A stretch of 64,000 bases of DNA from assembly GCA_020444515.1 (NCBI GenBank), contig JAHLKX010000002.1, positions 1 to 64,000 of the forward strand, read 5' to 3'. A program made the position numbers and the translations under genes. Of this stretch, positions 1 through 8,575 are shown one piece after another (position 1 is the stretch's first letter; the number at the start of each line of letters is the position of its first letter). Source of the DNA: Bacteroidota bacterium (lineage in GTDB: Bacteria; Bacteroidota; Bacteroidia; Bacteroidales; JAADJA01). Under the pieces are notes generated by a model that was not told the origin of the DNA, ran no database searches, and worked only from the letters and a program-made list of their open reading frames with translations.

Positions 1-315
1 ATTTGTGCTTTTGTTCCGGCAAAAGCACCAAAACCATAAGCCCAAACAAAGCTGTCCCCCCGCTCTTGAACAACACCGCAAATCCTGGCAAAGTAGTGGA
101 TTGTCATCCAAACATTCCCGACGTTGACCGTCGGGATGCCTTTGCCGGATTTGCTGGTTTTGTCCAATTCACAGCGACTCTTCCCGCTCGTTTGGGCGGG
201 CCTGCCCGCGGGTGATCCATGGGCACTTTAATAAATAAAAAACAATCATTCATAAAATTGGAAATCGCTCAGGATCGACCTTAAATTCTTTACGCAGCAA
301 AAGATGGTGATGAAC
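1..315. repeat. Direct repeat copy A (non-coding, partner at 496-834)
   Basis: This stretch is nearly identical to 496-834 over most of its length; copy B has about 24 extra bases around 683-706. It contains an 8-bp-arm palindrome (arms TCCCGACG/CGTCGGGA) at 116-136. Short open frames run through it on both strands, but none has a recognisable domain or convincing ribosome binding site, so I treat it as non-coding. It begins at the window edge, so its true left end is unknown. Bases 316-495 between the copies hold nothing I recognise. Confidence 0.75.
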
Positions 316-495
316 TATGTGGGAATGAATGTTAAATAATCCATGGCCGTACTTCGAGTCGGGGATGTCCGGCAAGAATCCCTGCCCTGTATTCCGCCTC
401 AGTGTGACCATTCGCTTTGGAGGTTTTATAATTAACAATACGGGGTTCCACTGAGGTGCTATGCCTCGAAGTATGCACAGGGTTTCATTCAATGG

Positions 496-834
496 ATTTG
501 TGCTTTTGTTCCGGCAAAAGCACCAAAACCATAAGCCCAAACAAAGCTGTCCCCCCGCTCTTGAACAATACCGCAAATCCAGGCAAAGTAGTGGATTGCC
601 ATCCAAACATTCCCGACGATGCCCGTCGGGATGCCTTTGCCGGATTTGCTGGTTTTGTCCAATTCACCGCTTCACTTCCCGCTCCCGACAATACTGTCGG
701 GACAGGTCGTTTGGGCGGGCCAACCCGCGGATGATCAATGGAAACTTAATTAATTCATATTCACTCATTCATTAAATTGAAAATCGCTCAGGATCGACCT
801 TAAATTCTTTTTGCAGCAAAACAAGGTGATGAAC
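496..834. repeat. Direct repeat copy B (non-coding, partner at 1-315)
   Basis: This is the second copy of the repeat starting at base 1. It carries two palindromes, at 611-631 (TCCCGACG/CGTCGGGA arms) and 683-702 (TCCCGACA/TGTCGGGA arms). The second palindrome lies in the segment absent from copy A, so it may be a separate small insertion. Bases 835-956 have no gene that I can support. Confidence 0.75.
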
Positions 835-956
835 CATTCGCTTTTTGAGTTATGGGGAAGCAGTGCCGGGTCAGACTGAGGGGTCAGCCTGTAGACTGAC
901 GTCCCGATGAAGTGTACCGGCATTGATGAGCAGTCACCTGTTTTTCCCAATGAAGA

Positions 957-1760
957 CTAACGCCTCACTATGAACCAGGGATTCCTCAGGTTTTCTTTGT
1001 TGTAAACCAGGGGTTTGTCAGAATCGTGATGAACTATTTCGGCTCCAGAATACAAGGCAATGGCATGCCCGGCGGCGACATCCCACTCCATGGTAGGAGC
1101 AAAGCGGGGATAAATATCGGCTGCTCCTTCAGCTACCATACAGATTTTTAATGAACTGCCGCGCGACAGGATCTCTACTTCTCCGTGTTGCCTTTTCAGG
1201 TCATTGAAATATGCCTCCGTTTCTGGTGTCAGGTGCGATTTGCTACCGACAATGGTATAAACTTTCCCGGGATGGACCTCAGGTAAGCGATTTCCTTTTG
1301 CCATCAATGTTTCCAGCTGGATGGTATCCTCCACCTGGTTTATTTTCATGGAACCGGTAGCTTCCGAACCAAAATAAAGCGTTTTGGTGACCGGAATATA
1401 GATCACGCCAAGAACAGGTGATCCTTCATGGATGAGCGCAATATTCACTGTAAACTCGCCATTTCGTTTGATAAATTCTTTGGTACCATCCAGGGGGTCC
1501 ACCATCCAGAAATATTCCCAGTTTTTCCGTTCTTCAAAAGGAATGGTCCTGCCCTCTTCACTGAGGATGGGTATTTCCGTCGGTCTGAGAAATTGATTGA
1601 TCACTTCGTTGGCAGAGGTATCGGCAATGGTTAGGGGTGACTGGTCGTCTTTATATTCCACACCAAAACCATGGTGGTAGATGTCGATGATCTTCTTCCC
1701 GGCTTCGACAGAAGCCATGATGGCTGTTTCGAGTAGTTGTTTGTGTGAGTTTTGATCCAT
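957..1760 (-). CDS. cysQ: 3'(2'),5'-bisphosphate nucleotidase CysQ
   Basis: Inositol-monophosphatase superfamily phosphatase (267 aa) that removes phosphate from 3'-phosphoadenosine 5'-phosphate (PAP), the by-product of PAPS use. The metal-binding signatures are intact: the EEG motif at residues 68-70, DPLDGT at 88-93 (ligands D88 and D91), and the WDVAAGH motif near residue 226. Length is normal for CysQ. It lies 5 bases downstream of the SLC13 permease on the same strand and almost certainly shares its transcript. The adjacent divergent cysC-cysD-cysN genes make PAPS, so PAP recycling fits the neighbourhood. A generic inositol phosphatase is the alternative, but context favours CysQ. Confidence 0.92.
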   Translation of the reverse strand: MDQNSHKQLLETAIMASVEAGKKIIDIYHHGFGVEYKDDQSPLTIADTSANEVINQFLRPTEIPILSEEGRTIPFEERKNWEYFWMVDPLDGTKEFIKRNGEFTVNIALIHEGSPVLGVIYIPVTKTLYFGSEATGSMKINQVEDTIQLETLMAKGNRLPEVHPGKVYTIVGSKSHLTPETEAYFNDLKRQHGEVEILSRGSSLKICMVAEGAADIYPRFAPTMEWDVAAGHAIALYSGAEIVHHDSDKPLVYNKENLRNPWFIVRR

Positions 1761-1765
1761 GATGG

Positions 1766-3538
1766 TTAATTAATGTAATAAAAATAGAGGATGGTTACCG
1801 TCCCGACCATATAAAGCAGGGTGAGTGGCAGACCGATCTTCATGTAATGTTTGAATGAATATCCACCTGGTCCGTAAACCATGAGGTTCGTCTGGTATCC
1901 GATGGGGGTAATGAAATTGGCGGCTGCAGCAAAAGCTACGATCAAAATAAAGGGGGTGGTGGATAATCCAAGATTAATGGCCGCTGTTACCGAGATCGGG
2001 AAAATGATCGCTGCTGCTGCTTTGTTGGTGATGTAAGAAGCCATCAGGTTGGTGATCAGGAAGATGCCGGTCAGCAATCCCAGTGGACCAAAGGGTTTGA
2101 ATACCCCGATGATAAAATTGGCGATGATATCGGCCATGCCGGTTTTGATCATGGCGGTGCCAAGGGCCAGGGACAATACTATTATCAAGGCCAGGTTGTA
2201 GTCGATGCTTTTAGGAATATCTTTTGGAGAAGCGATCTTCAGGATCTGGATGAGGATCATCAGGATCATCAGGGCCATGAACAATGATATGACATTGAGT
2301 GCTGAAAGCAGGATGGCTCCTATCAGTCCGAAAACCAGGGTCAGGCTTTTATACAACTCCAGCTTGCGGAATTCACGAACCCTGGAGATCAGGTAAAAGT
2401 CGTTGGTATCATTGGACCGCTTGGTGAAGTCGTCACCGGCAAGCAGCAAAAGTACATCTCCCGCCCGCAGCTTCACCGTTCCGATCTTACCGCTCACCCG
2501 TTCACCATTGCGGTGTATCGCCAGAATGGCGGCATCATATTTACCGCGGAAGCCGGTTTCCCTGACGGTTTTGGAGATCATGGAGGCATTGTGTGAAACC
2601 ACTACCTCCAGAACTGCCGTGCGTGTTTTTTTTGAAAACATACCCACCTGGGTCAGGGCCAGACCGATATCGGAATTGATCATTTCTGCAATGGTATTGG
2701 TGTCTCCGGCAAAGACCAGCACATCGCCTTCTTTTAGGATAACAGACGGAGAAACAGCCGATAAACGTTGTTCGCCCCTTGAAATTTCAACCACATAAAG
2801 TCCTTTCAGGTTCCTGAGGCCGGCCTCTTCCAGTGTTTTTCCAATGATCTTTGAATTGGCCCGGATCTGCGCTTCCACCAGGTATTCCCTCGATTTAGCC
2901 GAAAAATCATCCATCATGTCCCGATTCGCGGGGAGTAATTTATTGCTGAAAAGTATGAGGTAAACGGAGCCCACCAGGATCATGGGAAGACCCACCAGGG
3001 TGAAGTCAAACAGCTCCAGGGGTTTCAACCCGGGGATGATCTGTTCATCGATCACCATCCCATTGACGATCAGGTTGGTTGAGGTCCCGATCAGGGTTGC
3101 ACACCCACCAAGGATTGCGGCATATGACAGGGGGATGAGCAGCTTGGAGGCGGCAATATCGTTGCGGCGGCTCCAGCGATGCACATAGGGCATCATGATG
3201 GCCACCAGGGGGGTATTGTTGAGAAAAGCGGAAAACCCGGCCACCAGGAAGATCATCTTCGACATGAAGGTTTTATAAGCTTTTGTCTCCCGGAAAACCC
3301 TGTCGAAAACCCAGTCGATCATATCGGTCTTGCGAATGATGTCTCCCAGCAAAAGCAATAAAATGATCACTGCGATCTGCTCATTGGCCATGCCACTCAG
3401 GATCTCTGCCGGGGTGAGAATGCCAAAAAAGCCCAGCACGATTACCCCGATCAAAAAGGTGAAGGCCGGTCCCACAATTTCGGTGTACAGGGAGACAATG
3501 ATGAAAACAATGACTGCGGAAACAATGATGATATCCAA
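1766..3538 (-). CDS. SLC13 (DASS) family permease with two TrkA-C domains, probable sulfate transporter
   Basis: Integral membrane transporter of 590 aa. Hydrophobic segments fill roughly residues 1-200 and 390-590. Between them lie two soluble RCK-C/TrkA-C domains (about 210-285 and 305-375), each with the pattern of a GKTLxE or SKTVRE start followed by a GDVL turn. This TM-TrkA-C-TrkA-C-TM layout is typical of bacterial Na+/anion symporters of the SLC13 class. Sulfate as substrate is inferred from the gene order: it is followed 5 bases later by cysQ and is divergent from the sulfate activation genes. The family also includes dicarboxylate and other anion transporters, so substrate is not certain. 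Confidence 0.88.
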   Translation of the reverse strand: MDIIIVSAVIVFIIVSLYTEIVGPAFTFLIGVIVLGFFGILTPAEILSGMANEQIAVIILLLLLGDIIRKTDMIDWVFDRVFRETKAYKTFMSKMIFLVAGFSAFLNNTPLVAIMMPYVHRWSRRNDIAASKLLIPLSYAAILGGCATLIGTSTNLIVNGMVIDEQIIPGLKPLELFDFTLVGLPMILVGSVYLILFSNKLLPANRDMMDDFSAKSREYLVEAQIRANSKIIGKTLEEAGLRNLKGLYVVEISRGEQRLSAVSPSVILKEGDVLVFAGDTNTIAEMINSDIGLALTQVGMFSKKTRTAVLEVVVSHNASMISKTVRETGFRGKYDAAILAIHRNGERVSGKIGTVKLRAGDVLLLLAGDDFTKRSNDTNDFYLISRVREFRKLELYKSLTLVFGLIGAILLSALNVISLFMALMILMILIQILKIASPKDIPKSIDYNLALIIVLSLALGTAMIKTGMADIIANFIIGVFKPFGPLGLLTGIFLITNLMASYITNKAAAAIIFPISVTAAINLGLSTTPFILIVAFAAAANFITPIGYQTNLMVYGPGGYSFKHYMKIGLPLTLLYMVGTVTILYFYYIN

Positions 3539-3638
3539 TGCTTTTCCTTTCCTATTTGTTTGATAACCTTTCTACCCGATTTCAGTACAAGTGACCTTAA
3601 TAAATGGTTAACTTACAATTCACTTTGCAAAAAGTTTC

Positions 3639-3646
3639 TAACTTTG
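3639..3646 (+). promoter_or_regulatory. Candidate -7 box for cysC-cysD-cysN
   Basis: TAACTTTG matches the Bacteroidota -7 consensus TAnnTTTG and lies 36 bases before cysC in the divergent spacer 3539-3681. I see no well-spaced -33 TTG; TTA at 3613-3615 is slightly too far upstream. Moderate to low confidence. Confidence 0.45.
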
Positions 3647-3681
3647 CGCGGCAAATTTAATCAAATCGTTGTAAATTAAGA

Positions 3682-4299
3682 ATGAAGGTACAAGATAAAC
3701 ACATATACCCGGTCTTTGATAAGATCCTGAAACGGACGGATAAGGAAAAACTGTTGAATCAACGCTCGAAAGTGATCTGGATGACCGGTTTATCCGGCGC
3801 CGGGAAAACCACCATTGCCAAATACCTGGATGAAGCCCTGTATAAAAAGGGGTATGTTGCCCAAATTCTGGACGGGGATAATATCCGGTCGGGAATCAAC
3901 AATAACCTCAACTTTTCGGAGGTTGACCGCTATGAAAATATCCGGCGCATTGCCGAGGTCTCCAAACTCTTTATCAATTGCGGGATCATCATCATCAATA
4001 GTTTTATCAGTCCCACGGAAGAGATCCGTAACATGGCCCTGGAGATCATTGGCAAAGAAAATTTTGTGGAAGTGTTTGTCAGTGCCCCCATTGAGGTCTG
4101 TGAACAGCGTGATACAAAGGGCCTGTATGCCAAAGCACGCCGGGGCGAGATCAAAAACTTCACCGGCATCGATTCGCCTTTTGAATTGCCCGAGCATGCC
4201 GATATCACCGTCAGAACGGATCAGCAATCCATTGAAGAGTCGGTGAACCAGGTGCTGGAGTACCTGTTGCCACTCATCCGTTATGATGAGCAAGCATAA
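3682..4299 (+). CDS. cysC: Adenylylsulfate (APS) kinase CysC
   Basis: Phosphorylates APS with ATP to give PAPS, the universal sulfuryl donor. The protein (205 aa) has the P-loop GLSGAGKT at residues 36-43, the DGDNIRSG nucleotide/APS-binding motif, an FISPTEEIR segment and the C-terminal FTGIDSPFELP signature of APS kinases. The ATG start follows an AT-rich leader and gives a normal family length. cysD begins 36 bases downstream on the same strand. With CysD/CysN this forms a complete sulfate-to-PAPS module; no PAPS reductase (CysH) is present in the window, so the PAPS may feed sulfotransferases rather than only cysteine synthesis. Confidence 0.95.
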   Translation: MKVQDKHIYPVFDKILKRTDKEKLLNQRSKVIWMTGLSGAGKTTIAKYLDEALYKKGYVAQILDGDNIRSGINNNLNFSEVDRYENIRRIAEVSKLFINCGIIIINSFISPTEEIRNMALEIIGKENFVEVFVSAPIEVCEQRDTKGLYAKARRGEIKNFTGIDSPFELPEHADITVRTDQQSIEESVNQVLEYLLPLIRYDEQA

Positions 4300-4335
4300 T
4301 CCATTTGTTAATTGTAATCAACGTTTAGTCAATAC

Positions 4336-5241
4336 ATGAAGAAGTATAATATCAATCATCTCAGGGAACTGGAATCCGAATCCATTTTTATCATGCGGGA
4401 AGTTGCAGCCCAGTTTGAAAACCCGGGACTGCTGTTTTCCGGAGGGAAAGATTCCATCGTCATGGTGCATCTGGCTGTGAAAGCATTCTGGCCGGCGAAG
4501 ATCCCGTTTCCGCTTGTTCACATCGACACCGGACATAATTTTGAAGAGACACTCACTTTCCGGGATAACCTCGTGGAGCGGATCGGTGCACGACTGATCG
4601 TGGGATCGGTTCAGGATTCCATCGACAAGGGTCGGGTCACCGAAGAGAAAGGATACAATGCCAGCCGCAATCTTCTGCAAACAGTCACTTTATTGGATAC
4701 CATCGAGGAGCATAAGATCGATGCGGCACTGGGTGGGGGCCGCCGTGATGAAGAAAAAGCCCGGGCCAAAGAACGGTTTTTCTCCCACCGTGATGAATTC
4801 GGACAATGGGATCCTAAAAACCAGCGGCCTGAGCTCTGGAACATTTTCAACGGACGGAAACATCTGGGTGAACACTTCCGGGTGTTCCCGCTCAGCAACT
4901 GGACCGAAATGGATATCTGGCAATACATTTACCTCGAGAACATTGACATTCCGAGTTTGTATTTCACCCATGAACGCGATGTGTTCATCCGGGATGGGGT
5001 GATCCTATCCGATGCCCCATTCATGATGAAAAGGGATGATGAAGAGGTGAAAAGAATGCAGGTGCGCTGCCGGACTATCGGGGATATTTCATGTACCGGC
5101 CTCACCATGTCATCGGCCGATAACCTGGAAGACATCATCGCCGAGATCGCCGCTACACGGGTCACCGAAAGAGGTGGACGGGCCGATGACATGCGCTCCG
5201 AATCAGCCATGGAAGATCGAAAGAAAGAAGGATACTTTTAG
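4336..5241 (+). CDS. cysD: Sulfate adenylyltransferase subunit 2 CysD
   Basis: Catalytic ATP-pyrophosphatase subunit of heterodimeric ATP sulfurylase, which makes APS from sulfate and ATP. The PP-loop SGGKDS is at residues 35-40. Other family signatures are HIDTGHNFEE, the GGGRRDEEKARAKER segment, and a C-terminal RCRTIG...CTG region. Length (301 aa) is normal. It sits between cysC (36 bases upstream) and cysN (100 bases downstream). The cysD-cysN spacer contains a short purine-rich run around 5245-5285 and a CCAG-rich run near 5310-5330, related to the short-repeat families seen elsewhere in the window. Confidence 0.96.
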   Translation: MKKYNINHLRELESESIFIMREVAAQFENPGLLFSGGKDSIVMVHLAVKAFWPAKIPFPLVHIDTGHNFEETLTFRDNLVERIGARLIVGSVQDSIDKGRVTEEKGYNASRNLLQTVTLLDTIEEHKIDAALGGGRRDEEKARAKERFFSHRDEFGQWDPKNQRPELWNIFNGRKHLGEHFRVFPLSNWTEMDIWQYIYLENIDIPSLYFTHERDVFIRDGVILSDAPFMMKRDDEEVKRMQVRCRTIGDISCTGLTMSSADNLEDIIAEIAATRVTERGGRADDMRSESAMEDRKKEGYF

Positions 5242-5341
5242 GAAGCAAAGAGCTGAGGGCAAAGGGCGGAGAGCGAAGAGTGAATGATATAAATAAGGAA
5301 AGTAAATCACCAGAAACCAGTCACCAGTAAAAAGAAACATT

Positions 5342-6625
5342 ATGGACGAAACCAGAGAATTTTCAAGCAAGGCCTATTTGGATATGGAGCTGTTGCGGTT
5401 TTCAACCGCCGGCAGTGTGGATGATGGCAAGAGCACCCTCATTGGCCGCTTGCTGTATGATAGTAAATCAATATTTGAGGATCAGTTGGAATCCGTTAAA
5501 CGGGCCAGCATTAAAAAGGGCAATGAACAGATCGATCTGGCCCTGTTGACCGATGGCCTCCGTGCCGAGCGGGAACAGGGCATCACCATTGATGTGGCAT
5601 ACCGCTATTTTGCCACTCCCAAACGGAAGTTCATCATCGCCGATACGCCCGGTCATGTGCAATATACCCGCAATATGGTGACCGGCGCCTCCACCGCCAA
5701 TGCAGCCCTCATCCTCATCGATGCACGGAACGGCGTAACGGAACAAACCTATCGCCACTCTTACATTTCTTCTTTACTGCAGATCCCCCATTTGATCATT
5801 TGTGTAAACAAGATGGACCTGGTGGATTATAAAGAAGAGGTATATGAAGAGATCAAGGAGCAGTTCAGTGCTTTTGCTTCCAAGCTGGCGGTGAAAGATA
5901 TCCGGTTTGTACCCATCAGTGCCCTGAAAGGCGACAATGTGGTGGATCATTCCAAAAACATGCCCTGGTACGGTGGGGGAACCCTTCGGTATATCCTGGA
6001 GAATATCCATGTGGGAAGCGACCTCAATCACATTGATCCCCGCTTTCCGGTGCAATATGTCATTCGTCCGCAATCGGAAAAATACCACGACTACCGCGGT
6101 TATGCCGGCCGGGTGGCAGGCGGTGTATTCCGCAAAGGCGACCGGGTGATGGTGCTGCCTTCCGGGTTTGTGAGCACCATCGAATCCATTGATGTGTTCG
6201 AAGAAGAGTTGAAGGAGGCCTTTCCACCCATGTCGGTTACCCTCAGGCTGGCCGATGATATCGATATCAGCCGGGGGGATATGATCGTGAAGGAAAACAA
6301 TGTTCCGGAGGTGAGTCAGGATATTGATGTGATGATGTGCTGGATGAATGATAAACCCTTGCAGCCCCGCATGAAATATCACCTGAAACACACCACCAAT
6401 GATGTGAAATGCATGGTGAAAGAGATCAAATACAAGGTGGATGTGAATACCCTCAACCGCATTGATGATGGCCATGACCTGAAGATGAATGAGATCGCCA
6501 GGGTAACCATCCGCACGACCAAGCCCCTGTTTTTTGATCCTTATCGTCAGAACCGTCAGACCGGCAGCATTATCGTCATTGATGAAGCCACCAACAATAC
6601 GATGGGTGTGGGGATGATTGTGTAA
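5342..6625 (+). CDS. cysN: Sulfate adenylyltransferase subunit 1 CysN (GTPase)
   Basis: Regulatory GTPase subunit of ATP sulfurylase that couples GTP hydrolysis to APS synthesis. The EF-Tu-like G motifs are clear: G1 GSVDDGKS at residues 24-31, G3 DTPGH at 101-105 and G4 NKMD at 156-159. These are followed by beta-barrel domains. At 427 aa it is a stand-alone CysN without a fused APS kinase (the fused CysNC form is longer), consistent with the separate cysC upstream. A 297-residue open frame on the opposite strand is a shadow of this gene. The antiterminator gene starts 51 bases after the stop. Confidence 0.95.
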   Translation: MDETREFSSKAYLDMELLRFSTAGSVDDGKSTLIGRLLYDSKSIFEDQLESVKRASIKKGNEQIDLALLTDGLRAEREQGITIDVAYRYFATPKRKFIIADTPGHVQYTRNMVTGASTANAALILIDARNGVTEQTYRHSYISSLLQIPHLIICVNKMDLVDYKEEVYEEIKEQFSAFASKLAVKDIRFVPISALKGDNVVDHSKNMPWYGGGTLRYILENIHVGSDLNHIDPRFPVQYVIRPQSEKYHDYRGYAGRVAGGVFRKGDRVMVLPSGFVSTIESIDVFEEELKEAFPPMSVTLRLADDIDISRGDMIVKENNVPEVSQDIDVMMCWMNDKPLQPRMKYHLKHTTNDVKCMVKEIKYKVDVNTLNRIDDGHDLKMNEIARVTIRTTKPLFFDPYRQNRQTGSIIVIDEATNNTMGVGMIV

Positions 6626-6631
6626 AAGTGT

Positions 6632-6659
6632 GAAGTTCGAAGTTCGAAGTTCGAAGTTT
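6632..6659 (+). repeat. Tandem heptamer repeat (GAAGTTC, four copies, last imperfect)
   Basis: Four consecutive copies of GAAGTTC fill most of the cysN-antiterminator spacer; the fourth ends in TTT. It resembles other short-period repeats found after genes in this window. Confidence 0.8.
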
Positions 6660-6676
6660 TGTATCAATAATCATAA

Positions 6677-7198
6677 ATGTCTGCTGTCCCTAAAAGCTGG
6701 TTCGCCATTTATTGCCGTTCACGGAATGAGAAAAAAGTGAATGCACTGCTTCTGCACGATGGCATTGAAACCTACCTGCCGATTTTAAAGACCCTCAAAC
6801 AATGGAGCGATCGTAAAAAGTGGGTGGAGGAACCGCTTTTTCGTTCTTATATTTTCGTTCACATTACCCTGAAGGAGTATATGAAGGTGCTTCAAACCGA
6901 TGGGGTGGTCAGGTTCATTACGTTCGAAGGGAAGCCGGTCCCGGTGCCCCCTCAGCAGATCATTGCCATCAAGCAGTTCCTTGATTCGGAGGATGCTCCC
7001 CACATGGTGAATGAATCCTTTCAAATTGGCGACCGGGTGGAGGTATTTCGGGGAAGCCTGAAAGGTCTGGCCGGCAACCTCGTCGACTGGCGGGGAAAGC
7101 AGAAGGTTCGCATAGAGATCGAAAGCATCGGTCAATCCATTGTATTGACTGTTCCCAGGTCCTACCTGAAGGTGATCCCTAAGCAGGATGCGGTTTGA
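6677..7198 (+). CDS. UpxY-like transcription antiterminator (NusG family)
   Basis: A specialised NusG paralogue of 173 aa. An N-terminal NGN domain covers about residues 8-100 (WFAIYCRSRNEKKV opening, PLFRSYIFVH motif) and a C-terminal KOW domain about 113-165 (GDRVEVFRGSLKGLAG). In Bacteroides, UpxY proteins sit at the head of capsule loci and prevent premature termination of the long downstream operon. Here it follows cysN by 51 bases and precedes the polysaccharide genes, although repeats and unrelated genes intervene, so its target could be its own transcript or the cluster from 9.5 or 18.7 kb onward. RfaH-like assignment is the alternative name for the same functional class. Confidence 0.85.
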   Translation: MSAVPKSWFAIYCRSRNEKKVNALLLHDGIETYLPILKTLKQWSDRKKWVEEPLFRSYIFVHITLKEYMKVLQTDGVVRFITFEGKPVPVPPQQIIAIKQFLDSEDAPHMVNESFQIGDRVEVFRGSLKGLAGNLVDWRGKQKVRIEIESIGQSIVLTVPRSYLKVIPKQDAV

Positions 7199-7276
7199 TC
7201 CCATCAATGTTTGCGCTGCAAATAGCATCCCACTAACCCGCATAAGGATCATTAACAACCCACCTGCCCATCCCCA

Positions 7277-7430
7277 CGTCATGGCGAGCCTCAAGGCAGG
7301 CCTGGTGCACAGGAGCGTGGCCATCTCAAAGATCATGGGTGACAATAACAAACCTTGAAATTGCCTGCCTGCCGGCCGGCAAGCCGCGGCAGCCACCGCA
7401 ATGCCTCACCCAAATGCCTCGCAATGACGT
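7277..7430. repeat. Palindromic repeat element (CGTCAT-GCGA ... TCGCAATGACG), copy 1
   Basis: The element begins with CGTCATGGCGAG and ends with CTCGCAATGACG, which are imperfect inverted repeats. Inside is a second inverted pair (CCATCTCAAAGATCATGG... and CTTGAAATTGCC). Related copies occur at 7843, 8054, 8280, 10987, 15973 (half), 52592, 55513 and 55749. No coding sequence is present in 7199-7507. Confidence 0.8.
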
Positions 7431-7461
7431 CATCAAGTCCTGGCCGCTTTATAACAAAGGG

Positions 7462-7490
7462 TTATCAACTTTCTGAAATCATTACCTTTG
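7462..7490 (+). promoter_or_regulatory. Candidate promoter for the GIY-YIG gene
   Basis: TACCTTTG at 7483-7490 fits the -7 TAnnTTTG consensus. TTA at 7462-7464 is 18 bases upstream as a weak -33 element. The start codon at 7508 follows 17 bases later. Confidence 0.5.
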
Positions 7491-7507
7491 TATAAACCAA
7501 TTCCAAT

Positions 7508-7810
7508 ATGCAAAGAGGAGGCTTCATATATATACTTACCAACCGTTCCAATGACGTACTATATACGGGCGTGACGAGCAGAATTAAGGAAAGGGTGTTG
7601 GAACACAGGATGAAGAAATATCCCCGATCATTTACGGCCCGTTATAAGGTTCATAAATTGGTTTATTATGAGTTTTGTCATACCATTGAGGAAGCCATTG
7701 CACGTGAAAAACAGTTGAAAGCAGGTTCGAGGCAAAAGAAGATCGATTTAATTATAAGCACGAACCCAAACTGGAACGATCTGTTTGATGCAATAGATGA
7801 ATTGTACTAG
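7508..7810 (+). CDS. GIY-YIG nuclease superfamily protein (UPF0213-like)
   Basis: Small single-domain protein (100 aa). The GIY-YIG core is visible as FIYILTN followed by LYTGVT, the conserved arginine in ERVLEHR, and the glutamate of the EEAIAREKQLK helix. This matches the stand-alone YhbQ/UPF0213-type proteins that are abundant in Bacteroidota, whose cellular role is not established. It lies between copies of the palindromic repeat, a common setting for these genes, and has no obvious link to polysaccharide synthesis. The ATG is preceded by a candidate promoter 17 bases upstream and an AT-rich leader. Confidence 0.88.
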   Translation: MQRGGFIYILTNRSNDVLYTGVTSRIKERVLEHRMKKYPRSFTARYKVHKLVYYEFCHTIEEAIAREKQLKAGSRQKKIDLIISTNPNWNDLFDAIDELY

Positions 7811-7842
7811 ATGTTCATTAACGACCTGCCTGCCAATCCCAG

Positions 7843-7962
7843 CGTCATTGCGATCCGTCAGCTGACGGAGAAGCAATCTCAACGATCATGGGTGACAACT
7901 ACAAACCTTGAGATTGCCGCGGCAGCCACCGCAATGCCTCACCCCATTGCCTCGCAATGACG
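7843..7962. repeat. Palindromic repeat element, copy 2
   Basis: Begins CGTCATTGCGA and ends TCGCAATGACG, a nearly perfect terminal inverted repeat, with the internal AATCTC...GAGATTG pair. It is closely similar to the element at 7277-7430. Confidence 0.8.
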
Positions 7963-8053
7963 TCGTCAATTCCTGCGCTTTCCCCTGGCTCCCTGAATGT
8001 GAAACCCCAACAGCATATATATTGGTAATTCGTGACCCTGACCCCAAAGGTTA

Positions 8054-8186
8054 CGTCATGGCGAGCCTCAAGGCAGGCCTGGTGTAAAGGAGCGTGGCCA
8101 TCTCAAAGATCATGGTTGACAACGACAAACCTTGAGATTGCCGCGGCAGCCACCGCAATGCCTCACCCAAATGCCTCGCAATGACG
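8054..8186. repeat. Palindromic repeat element, copy 3
   Basis: Begins CGTCATGGCGAGCC and ends CTCGCAATGACG, with the same internal segments as copies 1 and 2. The spacer 7811-8529 contains three consecutive copies and no gene. Confidence 0.8.
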
Positions 8187-8279
8187 TCATTAATTCCCGC
8201 GCTGCCCTCCTGATCTCCCTAAATGTTAAACCCCGTAAGTCCACAAAAGCATAATTAATGACCCTCCCGCCAAAGGCAA

Positions 8280-8450
8280 CGTCATTGCGAGCCCCAAGGC
8301 AGGCCCCATGTGCAAGAGCGAAGCCTGCCTGCCGACGCACTGGCTTAACAGTGGCAGGCAGGCAATCTCAACGATCATTGGTGACAACGACAAACCATGA
8401 GATTGTCGCATTAGCCACCCCAAAGCCTTCCCCCATTCCCTCCCAATGAC
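8280..8450. repeat. Palindromic repeat element, copy 4 (diverged 3' arm)
   Basis: Begins CGTCATTGCGAGCC; the right arm has decayed to CTCCCAATGAC. An internal GCCTGCCTGCC...GGCAGGCAGGC inverted pair is inserted between 8323 and 8362. Confidence 0.75.
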
Positions 8451-8529
8451 ATCCTCACTGCCAGTGCTAAGTCCAAAAAGCACTCCCGGCTTTTCAACAA
8501 CAACCCTTTGAAAAAATTACCGTAAAAAG

Positions 8530-8559
8530 TTGCAAATTGATAAATATTGAGTAATTTTG
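8530..8559 (+). promoter_or_regulatory. Promoter of the winged-helix regulator gene
   Basis: TTG at 8530-8532 and TAATTTTG at 8552-8559 are separated by 19 bases, the expected geometry for a Bacteroidota primary-sigma promoter (-33/-7). The gene starts at 8576. This is the best promoter match in the window. Confidence 0.7.
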
Positions 8560-8575
8560 TTACTCGTTTTTGGCT

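Noticed and set aside
250-950. Open frames on the minus strand (118 aa and 61 aa) across the first repeats
   Set aside because: They overlap the two direct-repeat copies, have no recognisable domain and encode different peptides from the same repeated DNA, as expected for chance frames.
5774-6667. A 297-residue open frame opposite cysN
   Set aside because: It is fully antisense to a clear GTPase gene and is rich in His and Ile, a typical shadow of conserved coding sequence.
7508-7810. GIY-YIG gene as a homing endonuclease or transposase for the palindromic elements
   Set aside because: The protein is the small stand-alone type without a DNA-binding extension, and co-location alone is weak evidence.
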